From the NCBI RefSeq assembly GCF_015074785.1, contig NZ_CP042464.1:3101001-3165000 (forward strand): a stretch of 64,000 nt of DNA. Reading direction: 5' to 3'. Below are positions 8,659-17,139 of this stretch, one piece after another. Position numbers and translations under genes: made by a program. The notes under the pieces were generated by a model. The model was not told where the DNA came from, made no database searches, and saw nothing but the letters and a program-made list of their open reading frames with translations. Position 1 is the first letter of the stretch, and each line of letters begins with the position of its first letter. Origin of the DNA: Segatella copri (GTDB lineage: Bacteria > Bacteroidota > Bacteroidia > Bacteroidales > Bacteroidaceae).

Positions 8659-9492
8659 ATGGCAAAGATTAATTTAAAGAGAGGTTTGACGGATATCGTC
8701 CTCTACATGATTATATTTATAGTAGTACAGATTATCGTGATGTATGCTGGCGCAGGAATCTGGGCGGGCATTAAGGGCGAAGGTTACCAGGCAACGCTCC
8801 TGGCTATCAGTTCGGGCAGCAATCCTATCCTGATGGCGCTTACCTCAGCGTTCAGCAACGTTATCACCCTCGTCATCTTCCTGAAGACGAAGTGGACACC
8901 GCTGACCCGCGATTATCTGCTTTCCAAGCCTTGGGGCACGCTTCTCTGGGTGGCATTGTTCTCCCTGGGAACCATCATCCCCCTGTCGTTCCTCTATGAG
9001 CAGCTGGGCATCGAGATGGATGAGAATACCCAGCAGATATTCACCTCGCTGATGAAGGAGCCTTGGGGCTATGTGGCAGTCGGCATCCTGGCGCCTCTTG
9101 CCGAAGAGGTAGTATTCCGTGGAGCCGTTCTCCGAACTCTGCTGGGTCTTATGAGCAAGAAGAACCATTGGGTAGCCATCATGATTTCGGCTGCCATCTT
9201 CGGTCTGGCTCACGCCAATGTTGCGCAGTTTGTCAATGCCCTCCTGCTGGGCTTACTCCTGGGTTGGATGTATTATCGCACCAAGAGTCTTGTTCCGGGC
9301 ATCCTGCTCCACTGGGTGAACAATACGATGGCGTATGTACTTGCCAATATCATGCCTCAGAGCGATGGCAAACTCATCGACCTCTTCCATGGCGATGAGA
9401 AAACCATGTATTATGCCGTAGGCTTCTCTCTCTGCATCATGATTCCAAGCTTTATACAGCTGATTATCAGATTAAAGAAGGTGAAGGCTTAA
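8659..9492 (+). CDS. CPBP family intramembrane metalloprotease
   Basis: A polytopic membrane protein of the CAAX protease/bacteriocin-processing (Abi) family. The catalytic motifs are clear: EEVVFRGAVL (double Glu plus Arg, motif 1), FGLAHAN (motif 2 His) and LLHWVNNTMAY (motif 3 with the Asn/His site). At least seven hydrophobic segments are visible, the first being residues 11-32. Relatives cleave prenylated proteins or membrane peptides, and some confer immunity to bacteriocins. The bacterial substrate is unknown here. It follows ribF and is closed by the terminator at 9510-9540. Confidence 0.85.
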   Translation: MAKINLKRGLTDIVLYMIIFIVVQIIVMYAGAGIWAGIKGEGYQATLLAISSGSNPILMALTSAFSNVITLVIFLKTKWTPLTRDYLLSKPWGTLLWVALFSLGTIIPLSFLYEQLGIEMDENTQQIFTSLMKEPWGYVAVGILAPLAEEVVFRGAVLRTLLGLMSKKNHWVAIMISAAIFGLAHANVAQFVNALLLGLLLGWMYYRTKSLVPGILLHWVNNTMAYVLANIMPQSDGKLIDLFHGDEKTMYYAVGFSLCIMIPSFIQLIIRLKKVKA

Positions 9493-9509
9493 GAGATAAA
9501 TAAACGAGT

Positions 9510-9540
9510 AAAAAGGTTACCTGGATGGGTAGCCTTTTTT
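9510..9540 (+). terminator. Rho-independent terminator after CPBP protease gene
   Basis: AAAAGGTTACC pairs with GGGTAGCCTTTTTT with one mismatch and ends in a six-T run. Confidence 0.7.
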
Positions 9541-9572
9541 CAGATATATAACCGGATAGATAAGTAGATTTT

Positions 9573-10469
9573 ATGAAGATTATAGAAAGCTGTATCATAG
9601 GAAAGAAGAGCCCTGAGGCTTGTGAGGATGGAATGGTAGTTACCGATGATTTCATCGCAGTGATTGATGGCAGTACGAGCAAGACGCCGAAGCATCTCAA
9701 TCCCGATATGAAGAACGGAAGATACGCCATGATGCTTATCTCGGAGTATATTCGTGAGGAGTTGAAAGCGGATGCCTCGGTAGATGATTTCTGCCAGGGT
9801 GTAACGGCGTATATATATAATAAGGTGTATGAAAAGCTTGGGGTGGAAGAGCGGTTGAAGGAGCATCCGGAAGAACGGCTTACCGCCTCGGCTATCCTTT
9901 ATAGCCGGACAAGGAATGAAGTCTGGATGGTGGGCGATTGCCAGGCAATCATCGCCGGAAAGCTCTATGAGAACGGCAAACCTTATGAGGAGAAGATTGC
10001 CCGGAAGCGAGTAGAACTGATAGCGCAGGGCCTTTCGCCTGCTGAGGCTAGAAAGCAGATAGAGCCATTATTGATTGAGGCGATGCTTTCGGGTCAGAAC
10101 CAGACCTATACGGTTATTGATGGATTCCCTATCTATCGGGAGGGAGTGAAGGTTGTCTCTGTTTCAGATTCCAGTTCTGTTCAGGATTCTGTTTCATCAT
10201 CAGATTCTTGTTCTGTTCAAGATCCTGTTTCCTGCTCAGGCTCCGCTTCTGCATCAGATACAATTCCATCTTCTTCCTCCGAGATAGTATTGGCGAGCGA
10301 TGGCTATCCGTTCCTGAAGCCAATCTTGGCAGCGAGCGAGGCGGCATTGGCAGAGCAGATTGCCAACGACCCTCAGAACATCCATTCCTTTATCGCCACC
10401 AAGGGCATCGTAGAGGGTAATAAGAGCTTTGATGATAGAACTTATATTCGATTTGTTTATTGCCAGTAA
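9573..10469 (+). CDS. PP2C-like (PPM fold) protein with Ser/Asp-rich insert
   Basis: Not a named gene. The pattern resembles PPM/PP2C Ser/Thr phosphatases: an early IGKKSPEACEDGMVV and FIAVIDGSTSK (metal-binding Asp-Gly pair), MVGDCQAII in the middle (the GD motif) and VLASDGYPFL near the C-terminus (the xSDG motif). About residues 191-230 are a low-complexity insert rich in Ser, Asp, Gln, Val and Cys, with repeating SVSDSSSVQDS-like units just before the SDG motif. It may be a disordered loop and the repetitive DNA could vary in length. The function is probably dephosphorylation of a protein or small molecule. Not all PP2C metal ligands can be placed with certainty. Confidence 0.55.
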   Translation: MKIIESCIIGKKSPEACEDGMVVTDDFIAVIDGSTSKTPKHLNPDMKNGRYAMMLISEYIREELKADASVDDFCQGVTAYIYNKVYEKLGVEERLKEHPEERLTASAILYSRTRNEVWMVGDCQAIIAGKLYENGKPYEEKIARKRVELIAQGLSPAEARKQIEPLLIEAMLSGQNQTYTVIDGFPIYREGVKVVSVSDSSSVQDSVSSSDSCSVQDPVSCSGSASASDTIPSSSSEIVLASDGYPFLKPILAASEAALAEQIANDPQNIHSFIATKGIVEGNKSFDDRTYIRFVYCQ

Positions 10470-10507
10470 ATAAAAAACCGTAGATTTATTTATTGGCAAT
10501 AAACAAA
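10452..10507 (+). terminator. Hairpin overlapping the 3' end of the PP2C-like gene
   Basis: The 23-nt arms 10452-10474 and 10485-10507 are reverse complements except for one base, with a 10-nt loop. The left arm includes the last codons and stop of the gene. It probably acts as a terminator. Confidence 0.55.
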
Positions 10508-10525
10508 AATGGCTGATTCCGCCAG

Positions 10526-10658
10526 AAAAAAATAACATGGACAAATTGAATTTGTCCGGTTTGTTTGTCTGGAGGCTTGTAACTACCCAATAATCAGTAG
10601 ATTATGAGCTTTCGGACAATTTGTCCGGACAAATTCAATTTGTCCGTGTTATTTTTTT
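10526..10658. repeat. 32-bp inverted repeat whose arms are themselves palindromes
   Basis: Arms 10526-10557 and 10627-10658 are reverse complements with one mismatch. Each contains GGACAAATTSAATTTGTCC, a 9+1+9 palindrome (10539-10557 and 10627-10645). A third, shorter palindrome GGACAATTTGTCC abuts the right arm (10614-10626). The outer ends are A7 and T7. It lies just outside the mobile region. It may be a terminator pair, a MITE-like element or a regulator binding array. Confidence 0.6.
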
Positions 10659-11075
10659 AGCATGAAATGACAAGTAATGGCAAGGATTTCTATCCGGCAA
10701 GCGATGTATTCCCAAGAAGAAAACGATGACTTCTGCACCGAGAAACGGTGAGTTCTGGAGGAGAAAACTATGAGTTATTTTTATTAACATAAAGCTCTAA
10801 AGCAGTCAAAGGAGAATAAGAGAGGTTGGAACGTAAACAGTTGGGAATGAGTAGATTTGCACAAAGTTGCCAAATCGGCATAAAGCAAGCGAGTGAGGAA
10901 TATTGAAGTAGTTCAGTTACTAAATCGTGAGCCACAGTTACCTATGCAAAGCAGGTAACAATGCGGAAAGGCAACTTTGTGCATCAACGGATTTTATTGC
11001 GCTGATTCTCAATGTTTTGCGTATCAAGGAACGCTTACAAAATGATTATATTTGCACACTCAAAATGTAAGCGTT
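10659..11075 (+). promoter_or_regulatory. Left end region of mobile element A: recombination and promoter sites
   Basis: No gene is seen. The stretch holds a perfect 14-bp inverted repeat TGCACAAAGTTGCC (10858-10871) and its complement (10970-10983), direct CAGTTAC repeats at 10913-10919 and 10935-10941, an inverted GGTAAC at 10954-10959, and the -7 element TATATTTGC (11047-11055) before the integrase ATG. The CAGTTAC block is also found before the integrase of element B. Arm-type integrase binding sites are the likeliest role, by analogy with IntDOT-type att sites. Confidence 0.5.
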
Positions 11076-12116
11076 ATGAAAATCGAAAAATTCAAGGTGT
11101 TGCTCTACCTAAAAAAGAGCGGAATGGACAAGAATGGAAAAGCTCCCATCATGGGACGCATCACGGTGAACAGGACTATGACGCAGTTCTCCTGCAAGTT
11201 GTCTTGCACTCCATCGCTTTGGAATCCTCGTGCCAGCCGATTGGAGGGCAAGAGCAAGGAAGCCGTGGAGACCAACAAGGACATCGAGCAGTTGTTGCTT
11301 TCCATCCAAAAGGCTTTCGATGTGCTTGTGGAAAAGAGAACGGACTTCGAGGCTAAGGATGTCAAGGAGGCTTTGCAGGGCAGCGTCAAGACACAGAACA
11401 CCCTTCTCTCCTTCGTGGACGAGCATATCAGTGAACTCAGCACCCATGAGGGCATCGATATGTCGAAGAGCAGTGTCTGGACTTACAGAAAGATTCGCAA
11501 GAATCTCGCTGAGTTCATCGGGGAGAAGTATAGGTTGACTGATTTGGCTTTCGGACAGCTGACCGAGCCTTTCATCAGTGACTTTCACCATTACCTGCTT
11601 GACGAGAAAGGCTTTTCATCAGGAACCATCACCATCTATGTGTCGCTCTTCAAGAAGATGTGCCGCATTGCCTTTGAGCGAGGCTTGTGCAAGAACCTGC
11701 TGTTCGCCCATTATCGGGTTGGCACTCCAAAGGTTACGACACCCAAGGCTCTCAGCATGTCTGATTTCATAAAAATCCGTGATGTGGAACTGCCCGAAGA
11801 CAAGCCGAGACTATCCGTTAGCCGTGACCTGTTTCTTTTCGCCTGCTATGCAGGAACAGCCTTCATAGACACCGTTTCCATCACGAAAGCCAATGTCAAG
11901 GTGTTGGAGGATGGTGACAAATGGCTCATCTATAACCGCAAGAAGACCGGAACACTTGCCAGGGTGAAACTCCTGCCCGAGGCGTTGGAGCTGATGGCGA
12001 AATACGAGGACGGGGCAAGAGATACCCTTTTCCCATTGCTGAGCACGAATCGTGTTCGTATCGATCTCATCACCATCTGCAAGTTGGCGGAAACGAGCAA
12101 GACCTATTCCTACCAT
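11076..12116 (+). pseudogene. Tyrosine recombinase of element A, 5' part (split by element B)
   Basis: Residues 1-347 of a Bacteroidetes tyrosine recombinase (starts MKIEKFKVLLYLKKSG; N-terminal arm-binding domain, core-binding domain about 110-210, catalytic domain from about 225). The sequence runs in frame to ...SKTYSYH, whose His codon (12114-12116) is the His of the HxxR catalytic box. After it the frame continues into unrelated sequence to a stop at 12252-12254, adding about 45 foreign residues. The missing part (VSRHSFASLI... with the rest of HxxR, LGH and the Tyr) is intact at 26608-26799. The rejoined protein would be 410 aa, matching the 409-aa paralogue at 25085-26314. As it stands it lacks catalytic residues and cannot be active. 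ATG 11076 is chosen because family members begin MK(I/V)EKFKVLL. Confidence 0.9.
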
Positions 12117-12224
12117 TCGGGGAGTCACAGTAAATTCTTCTATTTATTGAATATCAGCGAGTTGAGTATTTTAAAGAATGTGACTGCTAACGATTTAGAA
12201 ACGAGCTATATTCTTTTTCTTTCA

Positions 12225-12582
12225 CAACTATGCAATATACAAAGAACGCTTTGATTTCGAGTGCAAAGTTAAATCTAATTTCTGAAAAACAACATTTTAT
12301 GCTGTGATTTTACAAAATATTAAGATTAGTCTTTGCAAAGGTAAAAGAGTAGTTACCAACAGTAATTTTCATGTAACGTCATTTTAAGAGTATGGCAAAA
12401 AGAACATATTCATAAACGCATATATGTATCTTGCCATATTGGGAAATCAATTGCTTAGTTCCATTTTTGCAGATTATATTTCTATTTTGTCTAAATTACG
12501 ACGGAATACAGCAGATATTCAAGGGATTTGGATGGATTATCAAAATAAAACGTTATTTTTGTAGTATAAAAACGATAAAAAT
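12225..12582. promoter_or_regulatory. Non-coding region: leftward promoter/leader copy, then cat promoter
   Basis: At about 12228-12275 the minus strand has TAACTTTGC followed by a leader that resembles the ISAzo13-like leader at 14.26 kb (shared GCGTTCTTTG.ATATTGCA block). This is an outward promoter reading into the split integrase antisense. The rest is AT-rich without clear genes. Near 12553-12561 the plus strand has TATTTTTG-type -7 sequence, about 25-30 nt upstream of the cat ATG at 12583. Confidence 0.4.
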
Positions 12583-13218
12583 ATGAAGTTAAGCACTATG
12601 AGAGAAATAAATCCCAAAGAAACCACCCGTGCATATGCATTTGAGCTTTGGATGAAAGCCCCGATGCCAATGGTTACGTTTTTCAAGATTTTGGATGTCA
12701 GTCGTCTTGTTAAAATCAGCAAAAAGTCAGGTATGAAATTCAATATGCTGATGTGCTGGTGCATCGGCAAAGCGGCAAGCAGTATCAAGGAATTTTATAT
12801 GCTGCCTGTCGGAGACAAATTGATGCAATATGATGCTATTGCGGTTAATACCATTGTTATGAACAAGGACAATGAGGTCAGTTCATGTGATGTGCCGTTT
12901 TCTGATGATTTGCAGCTATTCAATGAAGATTATCTGAAATTGACAATGGAAGTAGCCCGAAGCTGTGAGAACCACGATTTGACAGAAAGCATGGTAATAG
13001 GGACTTCCGCACTGGCCCAATATGAAATTGACGGTGCGGTAGGTATGTACAGCGGTATCTTCAACAATCCGTTTATGATATGGGGCAAGTACCATAAAGG
13101 TTTCTTCAGAACGACACTAACGGTTTCATTCCAATTCCACCACACTCAAATGGACGGGGCACATGCTGCAAAGTTCCTGGATCGCCTGCAGCAGGAAATC
13201 AATAAATTACTTGTGTAG
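12583..13218 (+). CDS. Chloramphenicol acetyltransferase, CatA-like
   Basis: A 211-aa trimeric-CAT family protein that would O-acetylate chloramphenicol with acetyl-CoA. The catalytic signature HHxxxDG is present as [15 protein letters not shown] near the C-terminus (His at about 186-187). N-terminal [21 protein letters not shown] and the [10 protein letters not shown] region also match the family. The length is close to the usual 210-220 aa. Whether it still prefers chloramphenicol cannot be read from sequence, since some CatA-like proteins are divergent. It is accessory cargo next to a broken GNAT gene, an IS fragment and the RiPP operon. It starts 8 nt after an AAAACGATA leader, with no strong Shine-Dalgarno, as usual in Bacteroidetes. 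Confidence 0.85.
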   Translation: MKLSTMREINPKETTRAYAFELWMKAPMPMVTFFKILDVSRLVKISKKSGMKFNMLMCWCIGKAASSIKEFYMLPVGDKLMQYDAIAVNTIVMNKDNEVSSCDVPFSDDLQLFNEDYLKLTMEVARSCENHDLTESMVIGTSALAQYEIDGAVGMYSGIFNNPFMIWGKYHKGFFRTTLTVSFQFHHTQMDGAHAAKFLDRLQQEINKLLV

Positions 13219-13220
13219 CG

Positions 13221-13416
13221 ATGAATATGGAAAAACAAAGATTGATACTTCGTTCCTGGACAGAACACGATGCAGAGTCTCTTTATAATTATGCCAAAGT
13301 TCCAGCTATCGGCCCTATTGCAGGATGGCCTCCTCATACATCTGTGGAAAACAAAAACAAAAAAATATACAGGAAAAATTAGACAAAAATCCGGATTATG
13401 TAATGTGTAAAAAATA
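13221..13416 (+). pseudogene. GNAT N-acetyltransferase fragment, frameshifted and truncated
   Basis: It begins 3 nt after the cat stop with [20 protein letters not shown] and continues [21 protein letters not shown], the N-terminal third of a RimJ-like GNAT acetyltransferase. The frame then breaks in an A-rich run (about 13350-13362). In another frame the sequence resumes as [14 protein letters not shown] before a TAA, which fits the next GNAT segment. The acetyl-CoA-binding region is absent, probably lost when the IS-like segment at 13.4-14.3 kb arrived. It is not functional. Confidence 0.6.
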
Positions 13417-13436
13417 ACTTCCGCAGTTTTCTGCGG

Positions 13437-14147
13437 TTAAGAGCAACATTTGACGAGATAGTTCCATTTGGAGAGCTCATCATCAAAAATGATACGTTTG
13501 CTCTTGTTTGATTCGTAAGATTCTTCAATGGGTCTTTTCGTTTCATACGTTCTTTGATTTATTGTAGCGATAATGGAGAGTCCTTTCTTTGTGACGGTTG
13601 CCTCTGCTCTCGTTCTTGCATTCTCAATGGACAAGAGTGGTGCGCCACTCCAACTTCTTGAAATTGGTCCAAACATGCAATGCTCTATAGGATTGTATTT
13701 GGAGCAATATGGAGGGTAATGTACCATGATGATATTTACCCCTATGGTTGAAGCCAACTTCATCAAAGCTTGTTTTACTATATGGTGCGAACATGCATTA
13801 GAACCGCCACCATCACAGAGAATACAGATTGTGTGGGCATTTGGGTATTTCCATTGTAGGAATTGTTGCCAAATATGAATGAAATTGTCACAGACAAACT
13901 CAGCGGTGTCATGGCTAACCCCCAATGTTAAATAGCCAGTATTAGCTCCAACATCATAGATGCCATAAGGGACTATGATTCCATCCGAAAAGCTCTTGAA
14001 ATCATGGTCATAAGCCTTAGGCTTCCCCTTGCAAGAGACTGTGCCTTGACGTTTGAAGTTGCCAATCATCTCCTTCTTCTTTGTGTCAATACTGAATATT
14101 GGGATGCCATAAGTTTCACACTCCGAACGAATTTCTTGAACGGTCAT
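13437..14147 (-). CDS. ISAzo13-like DDE transposase, probably incomplete
   Basis: The protein carries the ISAzo13 hallmarks: IPIFSIDTKKKEMIGNF at the start of the RNase H fold (first catalytic Asp), ICILCDGGGSNACSHH around the second Asp, and HYPPYCSKYNPIEH with the catalytic Glu. Full members are about 400 aa, while this frame has 236, so the N-terminal DNA-binding half is missing. The frame stays open upstream of the ATG for about 18 codons (including QSKSNLERV) to a TAG, inside a leader that also occurs alone at 39 kb. No clear terminal inverted repeats were found. It is either a truncated IS or an unusual short transposase; activity is doubtful. Confidence 0.7.
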   Translation of the reverse strand: MTVQEIRSECETYGIPIFSIDTKKKEMIGNFKRQGTVSCKGKPKAYDHDFKSFSDGIIVPYGIYDVGANTGYLTLGVSHDTAEFVCDNFIHIWQQFLQWKYPNAHTICILCDGGGSNACSHHIVKQALMKLASTIGVNIIMVHYPPYCSKYNPIEHCMFGPISRSWSGAPLLSIENARTRAEATVTKKGLSIIATINQRTYETKRPIEESYESNKSKRIIFDDELSKWNYLVKCCS

Positions 14148-14310
14148 AACTCGCTCTAAATTGGACTTTGATTGAAAATCAAGAAGTTGGGCGTTTGCCT
14201 ATATTATACAGGTAACAATATGGAAACGAGCGGACTTCTGCTCGTTTCTGTATTTTGCAATATGCAAAGAACGCCTTAATTCGGGGACAAAGATACGATA
14301 TTTTTCTAAA
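14148..14310 (-). repeat. Promoter/leader repeat (copy 1) upstream of ISAzo13-like gene
   Basis: This segment matches 38975-39127 almost base for base in opposite orientation. Read on the minus strand it has a -7 element TATCTTTGT (about 14296-14304), a GCGTTCTTTGCATATTGC block, and a hairpin GAAACGAGC/GCTCGTTTC around 8 nt. The identity ends at the transposase ATG. 14311-14422 holds no gene. Confidence 0.65.
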
Positions 14311-14422
14311 TATCCAATGATTTACAAGAGGAATTTTATGGAAATTAGAACTTTTGCATAAAATCTGATGCTTAGCAACACAATATACATCCTAAAATAA
14401 ACAGCAGGTGTTCGGACATAGA

Positions 14423-14899
14423 CTATCCGAACACCTGCTGCCATAACGTTTTATTGCTGACAATGATTCTGACATCAGCTTTCATATACTTTTGCAGTAT
14501 AGGAGTATTTTGTCCCTGTGTGCTCACTGTGGCTATAGCCATAAAATAGTTGCCATCTTCTCTATGTATGAGCTTGGCTTTATGGCTTGTGATGTCGCAG
14601 TTATAAGATGCATTATCGTTGCCCTCGAAAGATACATAAGCCGTCCTTGGCTCATCGAAAAGGTACAAATACTTATATGGCACAAACACTTGCACTGTTC
14701 TTTGATTGATGACCTCACCATTAGCATCTATGGATATAGGATAAGGTATCTTGTAGAAAGCAACTGCGAGGGCGAGGACTATGATCGTAATGATAACTGT
14801 CCCCAAACTGACGAGGCGAGGAGGAACTTTGCCTATCACGTTCCTCACCTTCTCGCTTCTCAACTCGATGTTATCTGATTCTTTTTCTTTCTGTTCCAT
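14423..14899 (-). CDS. Short HlyD-like membrane fusion protein of the RiPP exporter
   Basis: Predicted inner-membrane-anchored periplasmic adaptor for the C39 ABC exporter encoded 12 nt upstream. The N-terminus has ELRSEKVRNVIGKVPPRL, a pattern typical just before the single membrane helix of Bacteroidetes HlyD proteins, then a transmembrane segment at about residues 30-50. The C-terminus ends with MKADVRIIVSNKTLWQQVF, like the end of the HlyD beta-barrel. Normal HlyD/AcrA adaptors are about 400 aa; at 158 aa this one lacks room for the lipoyl domain and the long alpha-hairpin that reaches TolC. It is the last gene of the RiPP operon. It could be a natural mini-adaptor or an internally deleted gene. 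Confidence 0.65.
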   Translation of the reverse strand: MEQKEKESDNIELRSEKVRNVIGKVPPRLVSLGTVIITIIVLALAVAFYKIPYPISIDANGEVINQRTVQVFVPYKYLYLFDEPRTAYVSFEGNDNASYNCDITSHKAKLIHREDGNYFMAIATVSTQGQNTPILQKYMKADVRIIVSNKTLWQQVFG

Positions 14900-14911
14900 A
14901 TCAAACGCTTT

Positions 14912-17113
14912 TTAGTTTCCCAATTCCAACTGATTCTTCACAAGATTATAGTATGCCCCTCGCTTGGCGGTCAAAGACTCATGGTTGCCTATCTCAACCA
15001 CCTTTCCTTGGTCGATGACCACGATTTGGTCGGCATTCTTCACAGTGCTTAGGCGATGAGCCACAATCACAACCGTCTTTCCTTTGTAGAACTTATCCAA
15101 GTTCTCTACGATGCTTCTCTCATTGTTGGCATCGAGCGAGTTGGTCGCCTCGTCAAGGAAGATATAGTCTGGATTCTTATACACCGCCCTTGCTATCAAG
15201 ATACGCTGTTTCTGTCCTTGGCTCAGTCCCACGCCATCACGCCCAATCTTGGTGTTGAACTTCAGAGGCAAAGCCATCACGTAATCCTTGATACAAGCTA
15301 TCTCGGCTGCTTTCAACAACCGTTCCTTATCTATATCGCCATCATCAACAGCAATATTTCTTGCGATACTCTCCGAGAAGATAACACCATCCTGCATGAC
15401 AACACCACATTGTCTGCGCCACCACTTTTTGTTGAGTTTGTTGATGTCAGTATTTCCAATGTTGATTTTTCCCTCCAAGACAGGATAATAGCCTAGCATC
15501 AAACGAATGAGAGTGGTCTTTCCACTGCCAGATGCGCCAACGATGGCTGTAACTTTACCTTGCGGAATGTGAATGTTTACATCGTCTATGGTCTTGTGCA
15601 AAGCATGTGGGTCGTACTTGAACATTATGTTCTTGATGTCAATGCCCTCGCTCTTGTCCTCAATGGAAGTTAGCAAGCCTTCCTTTCCGTTCTCATCATC
15701 CATCTGGTGAATCTCATTGATACGCTCCAAACTAATCTTCACATCTTGCAGGGAATAAAAGAAATTCATCAGTTGCTCCACTGGTGAGTTGAGTTGTCCA
15801 ATGATGTATTGCACGGCAAGCATCATACCAAGTGTCATTTGCCCATGAATCACGGCGGTAGCTGCTACTACCGTAATGATAATGTTCTTCACCTCATTGA
15901 TGAAGATGCTTCCAGCCTCTTGTGTCTGTTGGAGTTTGAGCGATTTCATTTGCACGCCGAACAGATCAGCTTGCGTGTCCTCCCATTCCCATCTTCTGCG
16001 CTGCTCACAATCCTGCAACTTGATTTCCTGCATGGAAGTGATAAACTCATAAGTTTTGTTGTTGTTGATGGCTTGCTGCTCAAACAGTTCATAATCAAGC
16101 ACTTTTCTTCGTTTCAAGAACAAGGTCATCCATGCGCCATAGAGAACGCTTCCCAACAAGAAGATGGCAAACACCAACTTGTTGTAGAAGAAAAGCACTA
16201 CCGAGAATACCACGAAAGTAAGCATGGCAAAGGTGATGTTGAGCGTCTGCTGCGTAAGGAAGTTGTTCACACGGCTATGGTCGTTCATTCTCTGCATCAA
16301 GTCGCCCATGAGTTTCGTATCAAAGAAAGACATCGGCAACTTCAATAGCTTGATGAAGAAGTCGCTCACCAACGAGATGTTGATACGTAAGGAAATATGA
16401 AGTAACAACCACCTGCGGATAAAGTCGATTACCGTTCGGCTAATGGTAAGCATCAACTGTCCCAATAGTATAAGCCAAACAAAGCCAATGTCTTGATTTT
16501 TGATACCAACATCCACGATGGATTGGGTAAGGAATGGCAAGACAAGTTGCAAGAGGCTACCAACCACCAAGCCCAAGATGATTTGCCCGAAGTACTTGCG
16601 GTATTTCTTTACATACCCAAAGAGAAATCGGAAAGATCGCTTTTCCTTGATGTTCTCTTCACCCTCCATCTTATAAGCGAAGAAAGCAGGAGTAATTTCT
16701 AAGAACATGGCAATGCCCTTGTCCTCTCCATTAGATTTCGTGCTTACCCAATGTTGTTTGAACTCTTCCAAACTGTAAGTCACCAATCCCTTCCCTGGAT
16801 CAGCGACATAGAACTTCTTTCCTTTCTTGACCTTATATAAGACAACAAAGTGATTTTGGTTCCAATGAAGAATGCAAGGCAAAGGGGCTTCACCTAGCAC
16901 TATAGTTGTAGCTCTAGCGCATGTAGTATGCAAGCCAAGTGTATTTGCTGCCTCATTGATACCTAACAGAGAGACACCTTCCGTTGTAGCAAAACAAAGT
17001 TTCGTCAGAGAATCCAAAGAGTATTCTCTGCCGAAATATTTGCATACCATCTGCAAACAAGCTATTCCGCATTGCATAGAATCATGCTGGTAAATTATAG
17101 GAAAACGTACCAT
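14912..17113 (-). CDS. Peptidase C39-containing ABC transporter (bacteriocin-type exporter)
   Basis: Three-domain exporter that cleaves a leader peptide and pumps the product across the inner membrane. Residues 1-130 are a C39 Cys protease: QHDSMQCGIACLQMV with catalytic Cys15, NHFVVLY with His88 and ADPGKG with Asp105. Residues about 165-450 form the six-helix exporter domain. The ATPase has Walker A GASGSGKT from about 526, signature LSQGQ near 630, Walker B YIFLDEA and the switch His in AHRLS. Length of 733 aa is standard. It is encoded 26 nt after the outer-membrane gene in the RiPP operon, so its natural substrate is most likely the 55-aa precursor at 20797. All catalytic residues are present. 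Confidence 0.93.
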   Translation of the reverse strand: MVRFPIIYQHDSMQCGIACLQMVCKYFGREYSLDSLTKLCFATTEGVSLLGINEAANTLGLHTTCARATTIVLGEAPLPCILHWNQNHFVVLYKVKKGKKFYVADPGKGLVTYSLEEFKQHWVSTKSNGEDKGIAMFLEITPAFFAYKMEGEENIKEKRSFRFLFGYVKKYRKYFGQIILGLVVGSLLQLVLPFLTQSIVDVGIKNQDIGFVWLILLGQLMLTISRTVIDFIRRWLLLHISLRINISLVSDFFIKLLKLPMSFFDTKLMGDLMQRMNDHSRVNNFLTQQTLNITFAMLTFVVFSVVLFFYNKLVFAIFLLGSVLYGAWMTLFLKRRKVLDYELFEQQAINNNKTYEFITSMQEIKLQDCEQRRRWEWEDTQADLFGVQMKSLKLQQTQEAGSIFINEVKNIIITVVAATAVIHGQMTLGMMLAVQYIIGQLNSPVEQLMNFFYSLQDVKISLERINEIHQMDDENGKEGLLTSIEDKSEGIDIKNIMFKYDPHALHKTIDDVNIHIPQGKVTAIVGASGSGKTTLIRLMLGYYPVLEGKINIGNTDINKLNKKWWRRQCGVVMQDGVIFSESIARNIAVDDGDIDKERLLKAAEIACIKDYVMALPLKFNTKIGRDGVGLSQGQKQRILIARAVYKNPDYIFLDEATNSLDANNERSIVENLDKFYKGKTVVIVAHRLSTVKNADQIVVIDQGKVVEIGNHESLTAKRGAYYNLVKNQLELGN

Positions 17114-17139
17114 TCTTCGTATGACTTACTTTTAAACAT

